64,000 bases of DNA from Anseranas semipalmata. Its lineage: Eukaryota > Chordata > Aves > Anseriformes > Anseranatidae. The notes below the pieces were generated by a model that saw nothing but the letters and a program-made list of their open reading frames with translations, did not search any database and had not been told where the DNA came from. Shown piece after piece: positions 13,461-26,600 of the stretch. Where the stretch lies: the NCBI GenBank assembly GCA_013399115.1, contig VXAA01003831.1, positions 1 through 64,000 of the forward strand, given 5' to 3'. Positions within the stretch are counted from its first letter, which is position 1. Each line of letters begins with the position of its first letter. A program made the position numbers and the translations under genes.

Positions 13461-16400
13461 CCTCTTTCAGCTGCAGTGTTTTTTAGTAAGATGGTAACAT
13501 TGCAGTAAGAATAGGATTTTATAATAAGCACACAAGCACAAAGCTTTTTTNTTTTTTTTTTTTTTTTTTTTTTTGCATCCAGCACAATGAAGATCTAGAG
13601 ACCTTTTCCAGTCTTATGTTCCTTAATAAGCAAATCTGTCTCCTTTGCTTCAGGAGTCTGTTTTTTTTTCTGTGACATCAGCATGGGCTTTCACTTCACT
13701 TGGCTTTTATTTTTGGCATATATGACAAAACTTAGCAGATTCGTCGGTGCAAAATACAGATACAGAATGAAGCACTGTTCAAGACATTTGCCTTCCAAAT
13801 TTCCAGGAAATTTCAGCTCTATTGGTTTTGTGTTGTTTTTTTCTTTTTTTTTTCTTTTTTTTTTTTTTTCAGCTACTTCATTCAGCCACTGAGTATTTCA
13901 TGCAGGTAATATTTTGTTCCCAGACAGTGTGTGTTTTTTCAGAAACCACTCTGAGCCAAGGGCTCTGACAGAGGTCTGCTTTGTCTAGCATCTAGGTAAT
14001 GATCAGCATTGTGTAACGTGAGTTTCTGCATAATGTAGGACAACTAGTTTCAAAGGTGTATGCTAGGGATTCTTAAAGGTATAGTTAAATTCACTTGATA
14101 AAAACTTTGATTTAATAGGACTGACCCAAACAATATGGACCTTGGGATATTAGAAGTAAAGTCACCATGTTACTACATTTAATAGTCATTAGATTTCCAC
14201 AGAGACTAAAACAGTAACTTATATAGTTGTTTTTGAGTAAGCAATTCCAAGCAATATGTAGGAATAGCTTCAAATTTTACATATTGGCATAAAAGTGCCT
14301 ATTATAGAAGCATCTTTCCTTAGTACATTTCTGGACTGCCCCAGGTGTCTGAATTAATTCAAGTCAGGTGGCTCAGCTGTGTAGGTTACCTCTTTGTCAG
14401 GGTGAAAACGGACAGATTTTGGTTCATCTACTCTAAAAGTCTCTCCTAATTGGTTGCTCTAAGTCATTTAAAACTTCAACAATATTCCTTTTCCTAATGA
14501 ACTCACACATTACATATGTAAGCAAATAGGCCCAAAGGGATGGTAGGAGCTTCCCTTTAGGCCACATCGATACTGGGAAAGTCTTCGGGAAAGCTTGTAA
14601 GTGTAGAGGTGCTACATTTCAATGGCAACTAAGTGCCTTATTTTATGGCAGCTAGTTGGATCCAGGGGCCAGAGCCACTCTTTAGCTTTGCTGCGATTTA
14701 CAACACAGACACACAGTAAAACTCCATTGCCAGGCATCCCCTCTGTGCTGCTGTTTCATCTCTTTTTAATGACAGTGAGATGCAGTACAAGTGTACAGCA
14801 CTGCACAACAGGGAGATACATGGCTCATCTGGGAATGAGAGCCTGAGCAGGGAATCATCTCCTCTCTGAGACTGCAGAAAACAAGCAGCATGCTTTCTGA
14901 ATGAGGGGAGGTACAAATGCATTAAAAATGCATCTACTCATTACCAAGACATCCTTCAGGTAAGATTCAGCCTATGTTACTTGGTGAAATGAAGCAAGAA
15001 GAAAATGTTTGTTTTCATTTTATGTATTTTGCTTGATGGTTTGTTTTCAGTTTGTATGCTTCCTTTACATTGGATACTGCATTCATACACAAGCATTTCT
15101 ATTTCATGCATCTTTGCATTACAAGGGTAACTTTCTCTGTCCTGTAAGATTTGACTTCAAAATCTGATTCAAACATAACACCGTGTGGTTGGATGTCAAC
15201 TGCTTCTTGGTGATTCTCTCATAGGTTTGGGCTTACCCTATATACCTTACAACAAATAACAACACCCTAATTAACTGTCACTGTGATCACAATTCTTTTT
15301 ACCTCTTCATCTTTTTCTCACCTACCATATCCTTGTTGATCACACTTTGTCCAGTTCCTCAAAATCACAGCCATCTGCACAACCTTGATTACAAGCTCAG
15401 CAAAATTTGAAATCTCTGGCTAATGGCAGTTGGATGGTGCACGGGTGGAGAGCTCATTTCCTCTTAACCCCACTCCACTGTTTTTTTCCCTCAACAGAGT
15501 AGAACTCAGCTTCATAAATGGGAGCTGCCTTATCTTATAGAAGCACAGATGCAGCCTGCATCTGAGATCAGCTAAAGCTACATATCCATAGGTATCCATG
15601 TATACCACATATGTGTACAAGAAAGAAACTGGAAGGGGTCCATTCAGCATCCCTCCCACATGTTCCCCTGTGATCAAGCAGCATTTAGGGAACTTGCATG
15701 AGCCCCAGGGAGCTGATTCTACTCAGGAAAGATAGGTCAGGACAAAAATAGATGGCTGTTTTCACAAGCTGGTACAGAAGTTTCCAAGGTGGAATGGGGA
15801 ACAACTGTAGAGCTCATAAGTCTGGAGGATCGGAAGCCAGTGGAAAATCCTCGAGAAATGGCCTCGAATTCCAGCACTTCCTATAGTTGCTGTGGTTTAC
15901 ACCCAGCAATGTGTCAGTGGCTGGAACATGATCAGTAATGGAGAGAGCACACCTTTCCCTGCCCCCCCTGCCTTCCTATTCCTCAGAAGACTCAGGACTC
16001 TCTTATTCTGAACCTCTAGTGCTAAGTTAATAAAAATAAAAATCAAAGATTAACTACACATGTTAGGTTTTACTTACTGGAGCATTTAAAAATTCTGAGA
16101 ATGCAATTTCTCAACCTGTGGATTGAAGCAGCTGGTGGGAAGCGGGGCAGAAGCAGCAGAGCTAACTCAGAGCTGCAGCAGCCACGCTGTGCCACAGGCA
16201 TCGTACCCTGGTGGGAAGGCTACAGCTGGGGTGGGCAGCACAGACATCAAGGGCTATCAAATTATCTTATGTCTCCACACAGGAGTGATGGTTACTGTCT
16301 ATCAGTATATATATATTTTTTTTCCTAGAAAGCTGATGAGGAAAGGAGCCATTGGTTTTGCAACCTGGACACCAGTCCTGTAAGGAAAAGATAAAGACTA

Positions 16401-17904
16401 GCCAGAAAATCATGCTGAGGAAGGAATGACAACATAGCACAATAGCGCTGATCTAACCAAGGATAAGCTAGAAGGGTGAGATCAAACTTGGAGGGGCTTC
16501 ACAGAACATTTTTATTTTTCAGTGCTACACTTTCCATTCCTGTCTGTTCAATTTACCCTCTTCCACAGTCCCTGCTCTACATTTATCCAGAAACCAGAGC
16601 TTCCCCAGCTAGCAAGGAAAAATGTCTTGGTAATTAGGGGCTCAGGAAGGCTGTGGCACCGGTGTTGTGGTCTAAAGCAGTATGTCTGTGGGATCCCAAT
16701 GACTAAATAAGGTGTCAGATACCACTTCTGAACCTGAAACTTAGTTCTATTAACAGAAATTCTGTCAAAGTTCAAGGGTCTTCGAAGCACAAAGGCTTTT
16801 ATATTCCATTTACAATGTGCTCAGTGAGAAGCAGTTAAAAGACGATATGATAGGTGTTGCACAAAATTGGAAGCAGTGAGCACAGATAGTACTAAAATAA
16901 ATGTTGAAAGCACATCTGGGAAAATCATGGGTACAATTAGTATGTTGAGGTTTAAAGGAATTTCTGGAGGTCTTGTCTATGTGTTAGCTGTGCTATAGCA
17001 ACTACCTTAGGAACACTTAGAAAAAGGGCTTCACTTTCTTAGGTGGCAACATTAGACATTTTCCATAGGAGTCTGGAAATCTGTGAGTACTAGTATCAGT
17101 TACATCTGGGTGAAGAGGTAGGGTGACTACAGAGACCTTATAATAGTCATGGAAAGTGATGATAAGAGTGTTGCCATGTCAGAGCTCATTTTGGTGGACA
17201 AGTACATCTTCACTGCTGATTTAGAACATTTATGCTTTGTTGCATACTAATGACCATGATCTGGTTAAACTTAGTTGACTGAAGTACTGGTACTACCAGT
17301 ATTATACTTTATCAAGCTCTAAATAGCCATTTTTTAATGCTTAAACTAATTAGCATCATAATAGACTGAGATGTATATTTAAAGGTAGAAGTGCTCTCAA
17401 AAATCACACCTGGAAATATCTAAGAACTACTTCTTAGATGATAAATAAAAACTGTGGTTGAACAACAATGAACAATGCAATGGATTTTTTTTAAAAGGTG
17501 CAGAGCAATACAGAAATCTTCAAAATAAATATTTAAAATCTGGGAAGGAAAGAAAAATGTCAGTGATGATTGGTTTTAACTTTAAAAAGGAAGGAGATAG
17601 CAGAAGCTGAAGGAACCAGTGAAATGTCACCACTCACAGCAAACAACAAATTGAATTTAAAATGATAACAGAGCTTTAAAAAAAAGAACACAACATTAGA
17701 AACAAAATGGACTCTTTAAGTCACACTCAAGTCTGGTATGGGATACTGGTGCTGAACTGTAAATAGTGATTGAAAAAACAGAACTCTTAGGTGGGTTCTA
17801 TGTTCCGTATTTGAGAGGAAGCACTGAAATATAGTTATCCATACTGTGCTGATAAAATTGTCATTCACAGTAAAAAATGAGCAACAGCATCTACTATATG
17901 TTAT
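13461..17904. other. Gene-free intergenic stretch
   Basis: Unique sequence with T-rich low-complexity tracts at 13,545-13,574 (with one N at 13,551) and 13,837-13,870. No gene recognised. Confidence 0.6.
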
Positions 17905-18137
17905 ATAAGGAAGAAATTCTTTACTCAGAGGGGGGTGAGGCACTGGAACAGGCTGCCCAGAGAAGCTGTGGATGCCCCATCCCTGGAGGTGTTCAAGACC
18001 AGATTGGATGGGGCCCTGGCCACCCTGATCTAGTGGGTGGCATCCCTGCCCATGGCAGGGGGGTTGGAACTACGTGATCTTTAAGGTCCCTTCCAACCCA
18101 AGCCATTCTGTGGTTCCATGATTCTATTCTATGATAT
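17905..18137 (+). mobile_element. CR1 LINE, 3' end fragment
   Basis: Same family as the 1-355 copy (cccagagaagctgtggatgc, ggtgggtggcatcc-like wording) with the attctat tail repeats at its end. About 230 nt. Confidence 0.93.
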
Positions 18138-18339
18138 TTAAACAGTTTTGAGTCCATAAGTGTACACTAATTTATGCCAGTGGTCAAGATGCACAGGTCT
18201 GGTTACTGTGCCCAGCCAGGATTTATCACAAGCACAAAACTGGATGGGAATAGCATCACAATAGGAGAAATATTCTTCATGCTCCTATGCCTAATATTGT
18301 TGGTTAGAATTGTGGAATCAGAAAACAATTCATGTTCAG

Positions 18340-18990
18340 AAGGCCCCTCCTGCTGCCCTGCCCACAGCCAGCCCAGCTGTGAGACCAGACCAGGCTGCTC
18401 AGGGCTTTGCTCTCGGACACCCCCAAGGACGGACCCTGCCCAGGCTCCCCGGGCGGCCCGTCCCTCTGCCTGGCGGCCTCATGCTGCCGGAGGCCTCCTC
18501 GCACCCCTCCTGACCCCTCTGCTTCCAGCCCATGCCCGCCCGGCCTCGTGTCCCCGCCACGTGCGGCCCTGCAGGGCCCAGCTGCCCCCCGGCTCCTCCC
18601 TGCAGGCGGGGGTGGCTGTGCGGGGCCCCCACTGGCCCAGCCTCTGCTCAAGCCCGGGGAGCCCTTCCCAGGCCATCAGCATCGGTCCCGTGCTGGGGGC
18701 CCAGAGCTGGCTGAAGCGTCCACGTGTGGTCTGGCGACGAGCGCTGGGCAGAGGGCACAGCCCTGCCCCATCTCCTGGCGGTGCTCCTGCTGACCCAGCC
18801 TCGAGTGCCGCTGCCCAGCTCACTGCCCCAGGGCCCTTTCCCCAGAGCTGCTCCCCAACCAGCCCTTCCCCAGCCTCCATCATTGCAAGGGGTTATTCCT
18901 TCCCAGGCGTAGCACTTTGGTTTCTTGAATTTCATGAGGTTCCTGTTGTCCCATCCCTGCAGCCTGTCTAGATCCCTCTGAATGACACCC
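18340..18990 (-). mobile_element. CR1 LINE fragment, unusually GC- and CpG-rich
   Basis: Although very GC-rich, this block follows CR1 landmarks in order on the minus strand: the segment around ccaggctgctcaggg, the gggggcccagagctgg and cacgtgtggtct words, tgctcctgctga, then ggggttattccttcccagg and ttcatgaggttcc with ccctctgaatga. It carries many CpGs, and few stops in any frame, so open frames up to 265 codons arise by composition alone. I find no protein-like pattern in them. Confidence 0.75.
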
Positions 18991-20894
18991 CTTCCGTGGA
19001 GAGTATTGAGTTGAGTTTAGTGCACTGACATCTACAAGTTGCCAATACAACACTTTTGAGGCAATGTTTTATTATTTTTATTTTTTCCACCACAGATCCT
19101 GGCTTCTCTTCTATTTTTCTATAGTCCATGGACATTCCTTCAGGTAATGGGCTTCACTGGGCTAGATTTATAGTGACAGAGACCTACAAGTCATGCTGAC
19201 GGAAAATTCATTATGGTTTGGCATTAGTTGCTAATCTTTGGGCTTATTAAAACTATACCACTTGGGCATTCTTCTTTTTGTTTTAATTGCCTGTGTTATG
19301 AACAAAGGGCAGAGCCAGTCTAGCATCTGCTGTATGTGTATAATTTCTTATGAGCAGTGACAGACAAATAAATAGGAGCTATTTTCAAAGTGACCTTCTC
19401 CTTCCATCTGTATTAGAATGTTCTGACAAAATTCATAATTGACTGAAGTCTTTTTATAGCAGCAACGAACATAATGACCAGGGACAGAGTTTCCAGACCG
19501 CCCTGTCTCTGCTCAGTTTCCTGTCGCAGACATGGCTCCAGTTGGACTACATGCGATCAGGGTAGCGCCTTTACTCTGGCAGAGTGCAAAGTCTCAGCAG
19601 CCTTCACTGTGGGGATTTGACTTCACAGTGGATAGCATTTCTAACTGGAAATAACGATGCTTTGGAAGTGCCTAGGAAACCCCAGCTGGCCATATGTCCT
19701 ATTGTTCACTGAATGAAATGGAAATTAAGCCATCGGCAGTAGTCTACAAACACTTTGCTGCAAAATGCTTCCCTTTCTAGAAAAATTCTGCTTGTTCTAA
19801 CATGTTGCTAAATTATATTGATTTTTAGTACTGTTTGTGGTTCTTCCTTCAGCCTATGCTATGAAAAAACTCATGGATTCATGACAAAGACTTAAACAGT
19901 TCTGTGAGCTTCCTGGCAACTGTACCAACTGAAACATCTTCATGCTACTTGACTATAATACAAACCCCTTTGAGTTCCAGTGAGCACTGAAACAGCTTGT
20001 TGCCTCTCAGTTCCTGAAAGATTGAACAGTGCACCAGGAACTTCACAAAGAAAGAAAACATAGGACAGCTAACAGTTGGCAACTTTACCCTCTTTTTCTT
20101 TGGTACCCAAAGTGTCTTCACATTAATCTGAAATTATCCGAGGACCACAATCCCATCTAACAAGGTCCTAATGTGGAAAGAAAATTTTGATTCATTAAAA
20201 GCTCACCCTTTTTTGGCCATACACCAACATGAGACACATTGGTACTCTTAATGACCTACACATAGACATATATCAAATAACGTGTAAAATCAGGTACTTC
20301 ACCAGCATCAAATCATGATACAAATGTAGCAGCATCACATGACCTCTTAAAATGCTTCAATGTTTTAGAAGGACTATTTTTATACAGCTGATAAACACTG
20401 GCAGCAATAGTGAACACAACAACAGTGGGTATGGACACAGCCCCAGACTGTGGCACTGCGTGTGTGAAGGGGCTGGGCTCTAACTCAACTCCCAGCCCGT
20501 GGTTCTCAGGCACCTTTGCCTCAGCTCCTCCACCTGCAAAAGAGGGGGGATCAATTGTATTGCAAAAGCCCAGAGCATTGTATAAGGTTGAAAGTTTGGC
20601 ATTTGATGACATTTTTTTGTGTGTATAGTGCACTTTGATGTGGCCACTGAGAAAGGATGGAGCAGCAGGTAAGGGAGCAAGCCAGGTGCTTTCTCAGGAC
20701 ACCCAGATGGCAGCATGTAACGTGTCAATGAAGTCAAGAGAACATATATTTTCTGCTTCAGAGAAAAGTCATCCATCCAAGCAATTTTTGCTCCATGATG
20801 CTTAAATGAAGTCCATTTTGTTTACAAATTAAGAAAATTACTTTTGTTATTGGGTACAATTAGCTATTTAGAGAACATATCCAAAAATGTTATC

Positions 20895-21020
20895 TCAAAT
20901 ATATGTATATATATTTTATATATATAAATAATATATATATATTATTTAAATAATAATATATTTAAATAATAATAATAAATTTAAAACAATGTATTATATA
21001 ATATATAAATTATATACTAT
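20895..21020. repeat. AT-rich low-complexity tract
   Basis: Alternating ta, taa and aat units with almost no G or C, ending at the single N at 21,021. Confidence 0.85.
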
Positions 21021-23369
21021 NTCTTGCAATTTGTGGCCATAAAGTAGTATATAGCAAGCCAGAAGAAGACTTACAAAACTGGAAGACTAAAAGTTCTTAG
21101 AAAGCCAGTGACATTGCCAACTAGAAAAAAAAATTAAGTGGCAAGCTTTTACAGAGAAACCCTTGGTGATAAGGAAAGAGTAAAAAGCTCTTTAATTGTG
21201 CCAGGAAAGTTAATATTAACAGAGATACTCCAAGCTAGGCTGTCTGTTTTTAAAGCGAAGGCTTTTGTTTTTTTGTCTTCACTATTTAAACCTATCCCAA
21301 GCAGCCTAAGAGGATAGAAAATGAATTTAATCAGAAGTTTATACTTTGCACTTTGAAAAGGGGCAGACTTTCCGTGTATGTAGTAGAGGAACATCAGAGC
21401 AGAAAGCCTTGCTCAGCACCATAATTCCTCCTTTACCATAAGAAATCAAGACAACTTTGCATCTCTTTTTGTGGAGCAATTTACTTGCTCTCATGCTGCC
21501 ACCCAGCTGCTCCTGTTACTTTGTCAAAAGAGGGCTTCTTCTGTTGCAGAAAATATTCCTGGGCCTCTTGTTCACAGAGTTAACTTCCAAGCAGTACCAG
21601 GGGAAGGTGTGCCCTTAGTGTTGGCAAGCTGGCTGTACAGCACTCTGAAACAAAACAGAGGAGCAGACATCGCCTGGCGTTGTGGTGTTTGTCTCTGAAC
21701 AGCCTGTAAAGGACGGTGAGAGACAGATGCTTGGGTTAACATATGGGACACACCAAAGAGAGATTGCTGGGATGTTTAACCGCTATATTGATAACAGAGA
21801 GCAAAGGTCAGAATAGATGGTGGCTGAAAAGGAGCAGGTTCCTTCAGTTTGCTTTCCTTTCATCAGGACAACACACTGTTTGTACAATCAGCCACAGCTT
21901 TCAACAATGGACTGGCTGGAGATGAGTCACTAAAATGAATAATCCTTTTTAATCTCTATGAAAAACATCCTGTTAGTGCTGCCATATTCTAGGAATTGTT
22001 ATAACAGGAGCAGCAAAAGGATTAAGTGCTTAAACCTATCTCACCAGGACAAGTCTACTGCAGCAGAATCTCTTTGCCGGTAATGAGTCTCCACTTCTCC
22101 CTATGAAAACAAGAGAATATTCTTGTTCTGTGCGTCTTTCTCTGTAACCAGCCCTCTAGGACCTACCAACAACATAGCTATTTTAAAAAAATAAAATCTA
22201 GATCAACTCATAGCAGACATTGAGCATGAAATAAAAGTAAGGATCATGAGTTCACCAAGATTACAGTAGAACCTGTTCTCAACGCCTTTTGCTGAGAGCA
22301 TTACATTTCTGCCAACAAATCTGCTGGAGAATATGAATCCTGTAGACTCAATGCTGTCCTTTCTGTGCTTTTCAGCGCAACACTGTGCAGCTTTCAAAAG
22401 GTAAGTGATTCTAGGAAGTGATTAAAATATGTAGGATATTCTTTGCAGCATAAGGCTGAAGCCTGTGCTTTCAATACTGAATGTAAAAAGGCTGTCAGCT
22501 ATGAAGAATGAACAAGCTATCCAGCTACCTGACAGGAACGATTAGTCTCATGAGCTATGAAAATTGCTCGAGGAGGCAGATGAATGCTTTGTTTTCCCCA
22601 CAATACTTAAAATGGCAAGAGCTTGCTAAAATATTTTGTGTTAATAAAAACCAATGACAAGCTCTTACTGGTCTCATTTCGAGAAGTGAGAGTTCAAGAA
22701 AACTGCCCCCTTTCACTGTCTCTGTCACAGTAAGACATCCAAAAGATGTTGAAGCTGATGCAATACAGGACTGAAAGAGACATCCTCAATTATTCTCAAA
22801 TTGACAAGGCTTTATCATCAACAGGTGGCCTAGCAGTGCTTCTTGTGAACCCCCTAAATATATCACCATGGATTTTTTGAGGTGCTCAGGCCTCACCAGT
22901 TCTGCTCCCATTGACTTGAGCAGAAGCAGAGTGGGATGACACTGGCTGTATTTGCACTGTGGGGCAGGTGTTGTGTTTGTAGGCCATGCACCTTGGCCAT
23001 GTCCCAGTCCTGGAGCAAATTTACCCTGTGATGCATCCAGCAGTCCTACCTCACTGACCGTCCAGATCACGAACCTGCTGGAGCCCTTTCCTATGCCTCT
23101 GGGCTTCTTTCCAAAAGGAAACGGAGTGGAGAGGGAACAGCCTGCACCTGTATCTCAGTTCAAGGTGGAGCTGAGTCAGAGCTAAAATTTGCACCGAAAT
23201 CTCTCCAGGTCTTGGCACATCTCCCACCTCCACTGAGTAATTAAAAACTATAGAACAGCACTTCTTACATCTGATACTTCCTTCTGTCAGCTGAATTTCA
23301 ATAATGTTTTGGACAGTAGTATAGCTGATAGGATAATAGCTCAGATGTAAAACCTACATAAAACAATTG

Positions 23370-23393
23370 TTGATAATATATATATATTATCAA
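23370..23393. repeat. 24-bp perfect palindrome around an (AT)n core
   Basis: Each base from 23,370 pairs with its mirror to 23,393 (arms ttgataa / ttatcaa). It probably arose from the dinucleotide run. Confidence 0.8.
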
Positions 23394-23601
23394 TTATAAG
23401 AATCCCACTAGAACATAGACAGACAATATCCGGTAAGAGAAAACTGCAGATATGGCCAACAGATGTGCATTTCTTTTTAGTAAGCGCTAACACAGCTTGG
23501 AAAGTGCCTTAGTTCTTCAGTCCTACCAGCCCAGGCAATCCAATCAAGTAACTGTGCAAATTTACAAGGCCATAACATACTTTTGCACCTACATTTTCAC
23601 T

Positions 23602-23634
23602 GAATAAATAAATAAATAAATAAATAAATAAAAA
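23602..23634. repeat. (AAAT)n microsatellite
   Basis: About seven tandem aaat units followed by a short A run. Confidence 0.9.
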
Positions 23635-26600
23635 ACAGCTCCAAATCTACCTCCTTTGATAATTATAAAGGATTCTCCAGAATGAATTTTTTTTTTATGG
23701 CCAATTTACACCCAATGTACTAAGTCCCTTCTCTATTGAGCAGGAAGATTTTTTAGCCCCTTCCTTGAAACTGTGTGGAGGAGTTCTCATCTCAGAAAAA
23801 GCAGAGCTAGGATGGATCAAGGAGGCCACTTGTAACAGTCCATACATCAGGATACTTGCTCATCTACAGCGTCCTCTCCTAGCCATTGCTTCTGCTTCAA
23901 TACAGACTGTTCCTGGAGCCCAAAGAAAAAGAGTAATATGCTGTCTCTCTTTTACATATATATATATACCTATATATGTACATATTCTTGCTTCATTTCA
24001 TCTATCATTAGTTTGCTTTGGAGGCTTTACTTTGAATACCATACTTCAGTGATTTTCTTCTCTTCCAGGAAAGTGACTGAGAAGACAGAAAGGGACACTC
24101 TTGAGTTTTCTCATTGTACATCATATGTACAATACCTGTATATGTGATCCAGCTGCAACTACTGCAACTCTTTGGATTCAACTCAGCTTGGATTCTATGT
24201 GAGGTTGTGTAAAGTAAAAAGTCTAACATATGCAATGGAACATGCAAAAACTAAACTTTTTTTTTTCTTTTTGGCCACTATCCAGCAGTGCCAGACAGTT
24301 TGGGGCACAGCATGATCCAGCAGGGACAGATCTGGTCCAGGAGTTAAAAGACTGACTTTTTTTCTTACTAACTGCATGCTATTTCATTTCCATTTTTTTC
24401 CTGCTTATAAAATGGGAGCACTAGTATTTATTTGCTACTGTAAGCAATGAATCAAAAATCTTGCATATCAGTTTATTCTAAGTAATGGTTAAAGATAGTT
24501 ACTTTTAAACTCCTGTGGTTTTATTTTAGAACTGTATACATAAGCCATTTGTCTGAGTTTGTGGCTGTTCATATGTTAGTATCCAATGTAGTTTCTTACA
24601 GGAAGTAGAAAAAAATTGGTTGTCACAAGTCTATGCAACTATATAAAATTAGATTCACCCCATAAACATGACAAGAATGTCCTTTACGGAACCTTAGTGC
24701 CCCACGGAAGACCCTACTGCATATAAAAGGAGGTAAATGATCTTACATGTGCCTCCCGTTAGCACTTGCTGCCACATGATGAGTTAATATTTGATTAGAC
24801 AGTACTGTATCTATGACACCTGTTCACCAGGGAGACTAGGCCAACAACTGATGTAATCTACCTTATTATACACTTAATGATAGAGGAGAAGTGCTGCTTT
24901 TTCAGCTTCCCACGTCTGCTTTTCATTTCCTCTCCTACACATTCCAGAGGGGTCATGTTCTGTGCCTTGCAAAAGCAAACAAACAACTACAAAATCTCTC
25001 TCACTCTCTCTGTGATCCTCTGCAATTTGCTTGGAAGAAAAGTTAAAAAAAATCCACTCTACTGAGTGTTTCTGAAAAGAAATCTGCTTGCTAATAGTTA
25101 TTAATTTACATGTGTTGGCTAGCTTTCTCTGACTACAATACATCAGGACAAAAGATGTGTTGAGATGTGTAGAAGAGCTCAGATTTTTCATATCAGTGAA
25201 TCAAGCACTTGGCCACAGCTTCCAGATCCTCTTCACAAATGCCATTTTCAGATTCTCAGGCTATGACTAATAGGACCTACTCCATTTTTGAAGCCAGTTT
25301 TCTGAAAAGGCAAGTGACTGTAACTGAAATCTTGCAGATGCTCTGAAGCACCACATCTGAGCAGAATATCAATTATTCTCTCTGCAGAGTTATTCGAATC
25401 TGTGACCCTCAGGTCACAGTGTCTTCCTGTAGGAAATGCTGTACTTGTGGTTTGCACCACTAGCAATCACGGTAATCTTTGGAATCAGCATATGATTTTT
25501 ATTTCAAATGTATAAAGTTGTGTTTACAGAGAGTCTACTCAGCCAATTTGATTTCTGTATTTTTTTCAATTTGACCTTCATAAATTCTGTAGCTATCCTG
25601 TTAAGAAATCCCCATCTTTACCTCACTACTGTAGGGGATTATAGCATTTCAGATATTGCCTCTTTATTCCAAGTAACTGTTGTTATAATGTGAATACATC
25701 AGCTAGAGAGTATTTTCTCAAATTTCTATTTCAGGTTTTCTTCCCTCCCATTTGAGAGTTCACCATCGTTCCCTGAAGTAAGATTAGTCTTTGAACAGAG
25801 GAAGAGAGCTGCAGTTTCTTTTTATTGGAATGCCAGCACTTCTTTTGTTTTCTATGTGTTTTGTATTGGCAAAGGGAGGGCTGAGAATAAGACAGGGTGT
25901 ATCTTTCACTGCCTGGGGCTAACTCCTTTCTTAGTTCAGGGACAATGCTAAAAAGCCTAGATGGTATTACAAACAGCTTTTGATCACAGAGAGTTGACAG
26001 TTCCCAATTGCTGATCAAGGGTGGCCAGAAAATCTGTGAAAAAGCTGTAGTCTATCTGGAAATGAGAGGAAGCAGTCTTATCATTCCTAGATGTGTCTGC
26101 TGTGCTAGCAAGTGTCGTCATTCACTTCTGTCAGGTATGCACCTTCTTACCCACCAGTGTCCTCTATTCCAAAGTCATGCAGATGCTGCGGCACATTTTC
26201 CATGCTATGATAATAGGAGGCAAATCTCCATGTAAATATAAAACAATGCTTGCTGAGATTTGCCTGGGAATCAGTGCCTGAGCATCATGCATAGTGTGGG
26301 AATTCCCAGAAACATTTTTAAAAGTGGTACACAGAAAAAATTCTTGACACGTGATTGTATTTCAAGTCCCTGTGATTTGGTTGCCACTTTGATCACATCT
26401 CACAAACAGGTTCATTTCTAAAATTAGGCTGGAAAAAATGCTGCTATAATTATTTAGAGGAAATAAGAAGAGGGGAGCATCTTCCATGGCCAGCCACTAT
26501 GCCCACAAAGACAACAAAAGCTTTGGCAAAAGATAGCACTGGGCATGTGCTAGCACTCTCCTCTTTGAACCTCTTCCAGGAACTGGTGGTGAGAAATAAC

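Noticed and set aside
18174..18971. 265-codon open frame with overlapping long frames on both strands
   Set aside because: The block is a GC-rich CR1 remnant; stop codons are rare because of composition, several frames are open at once and none shows protein-like order.
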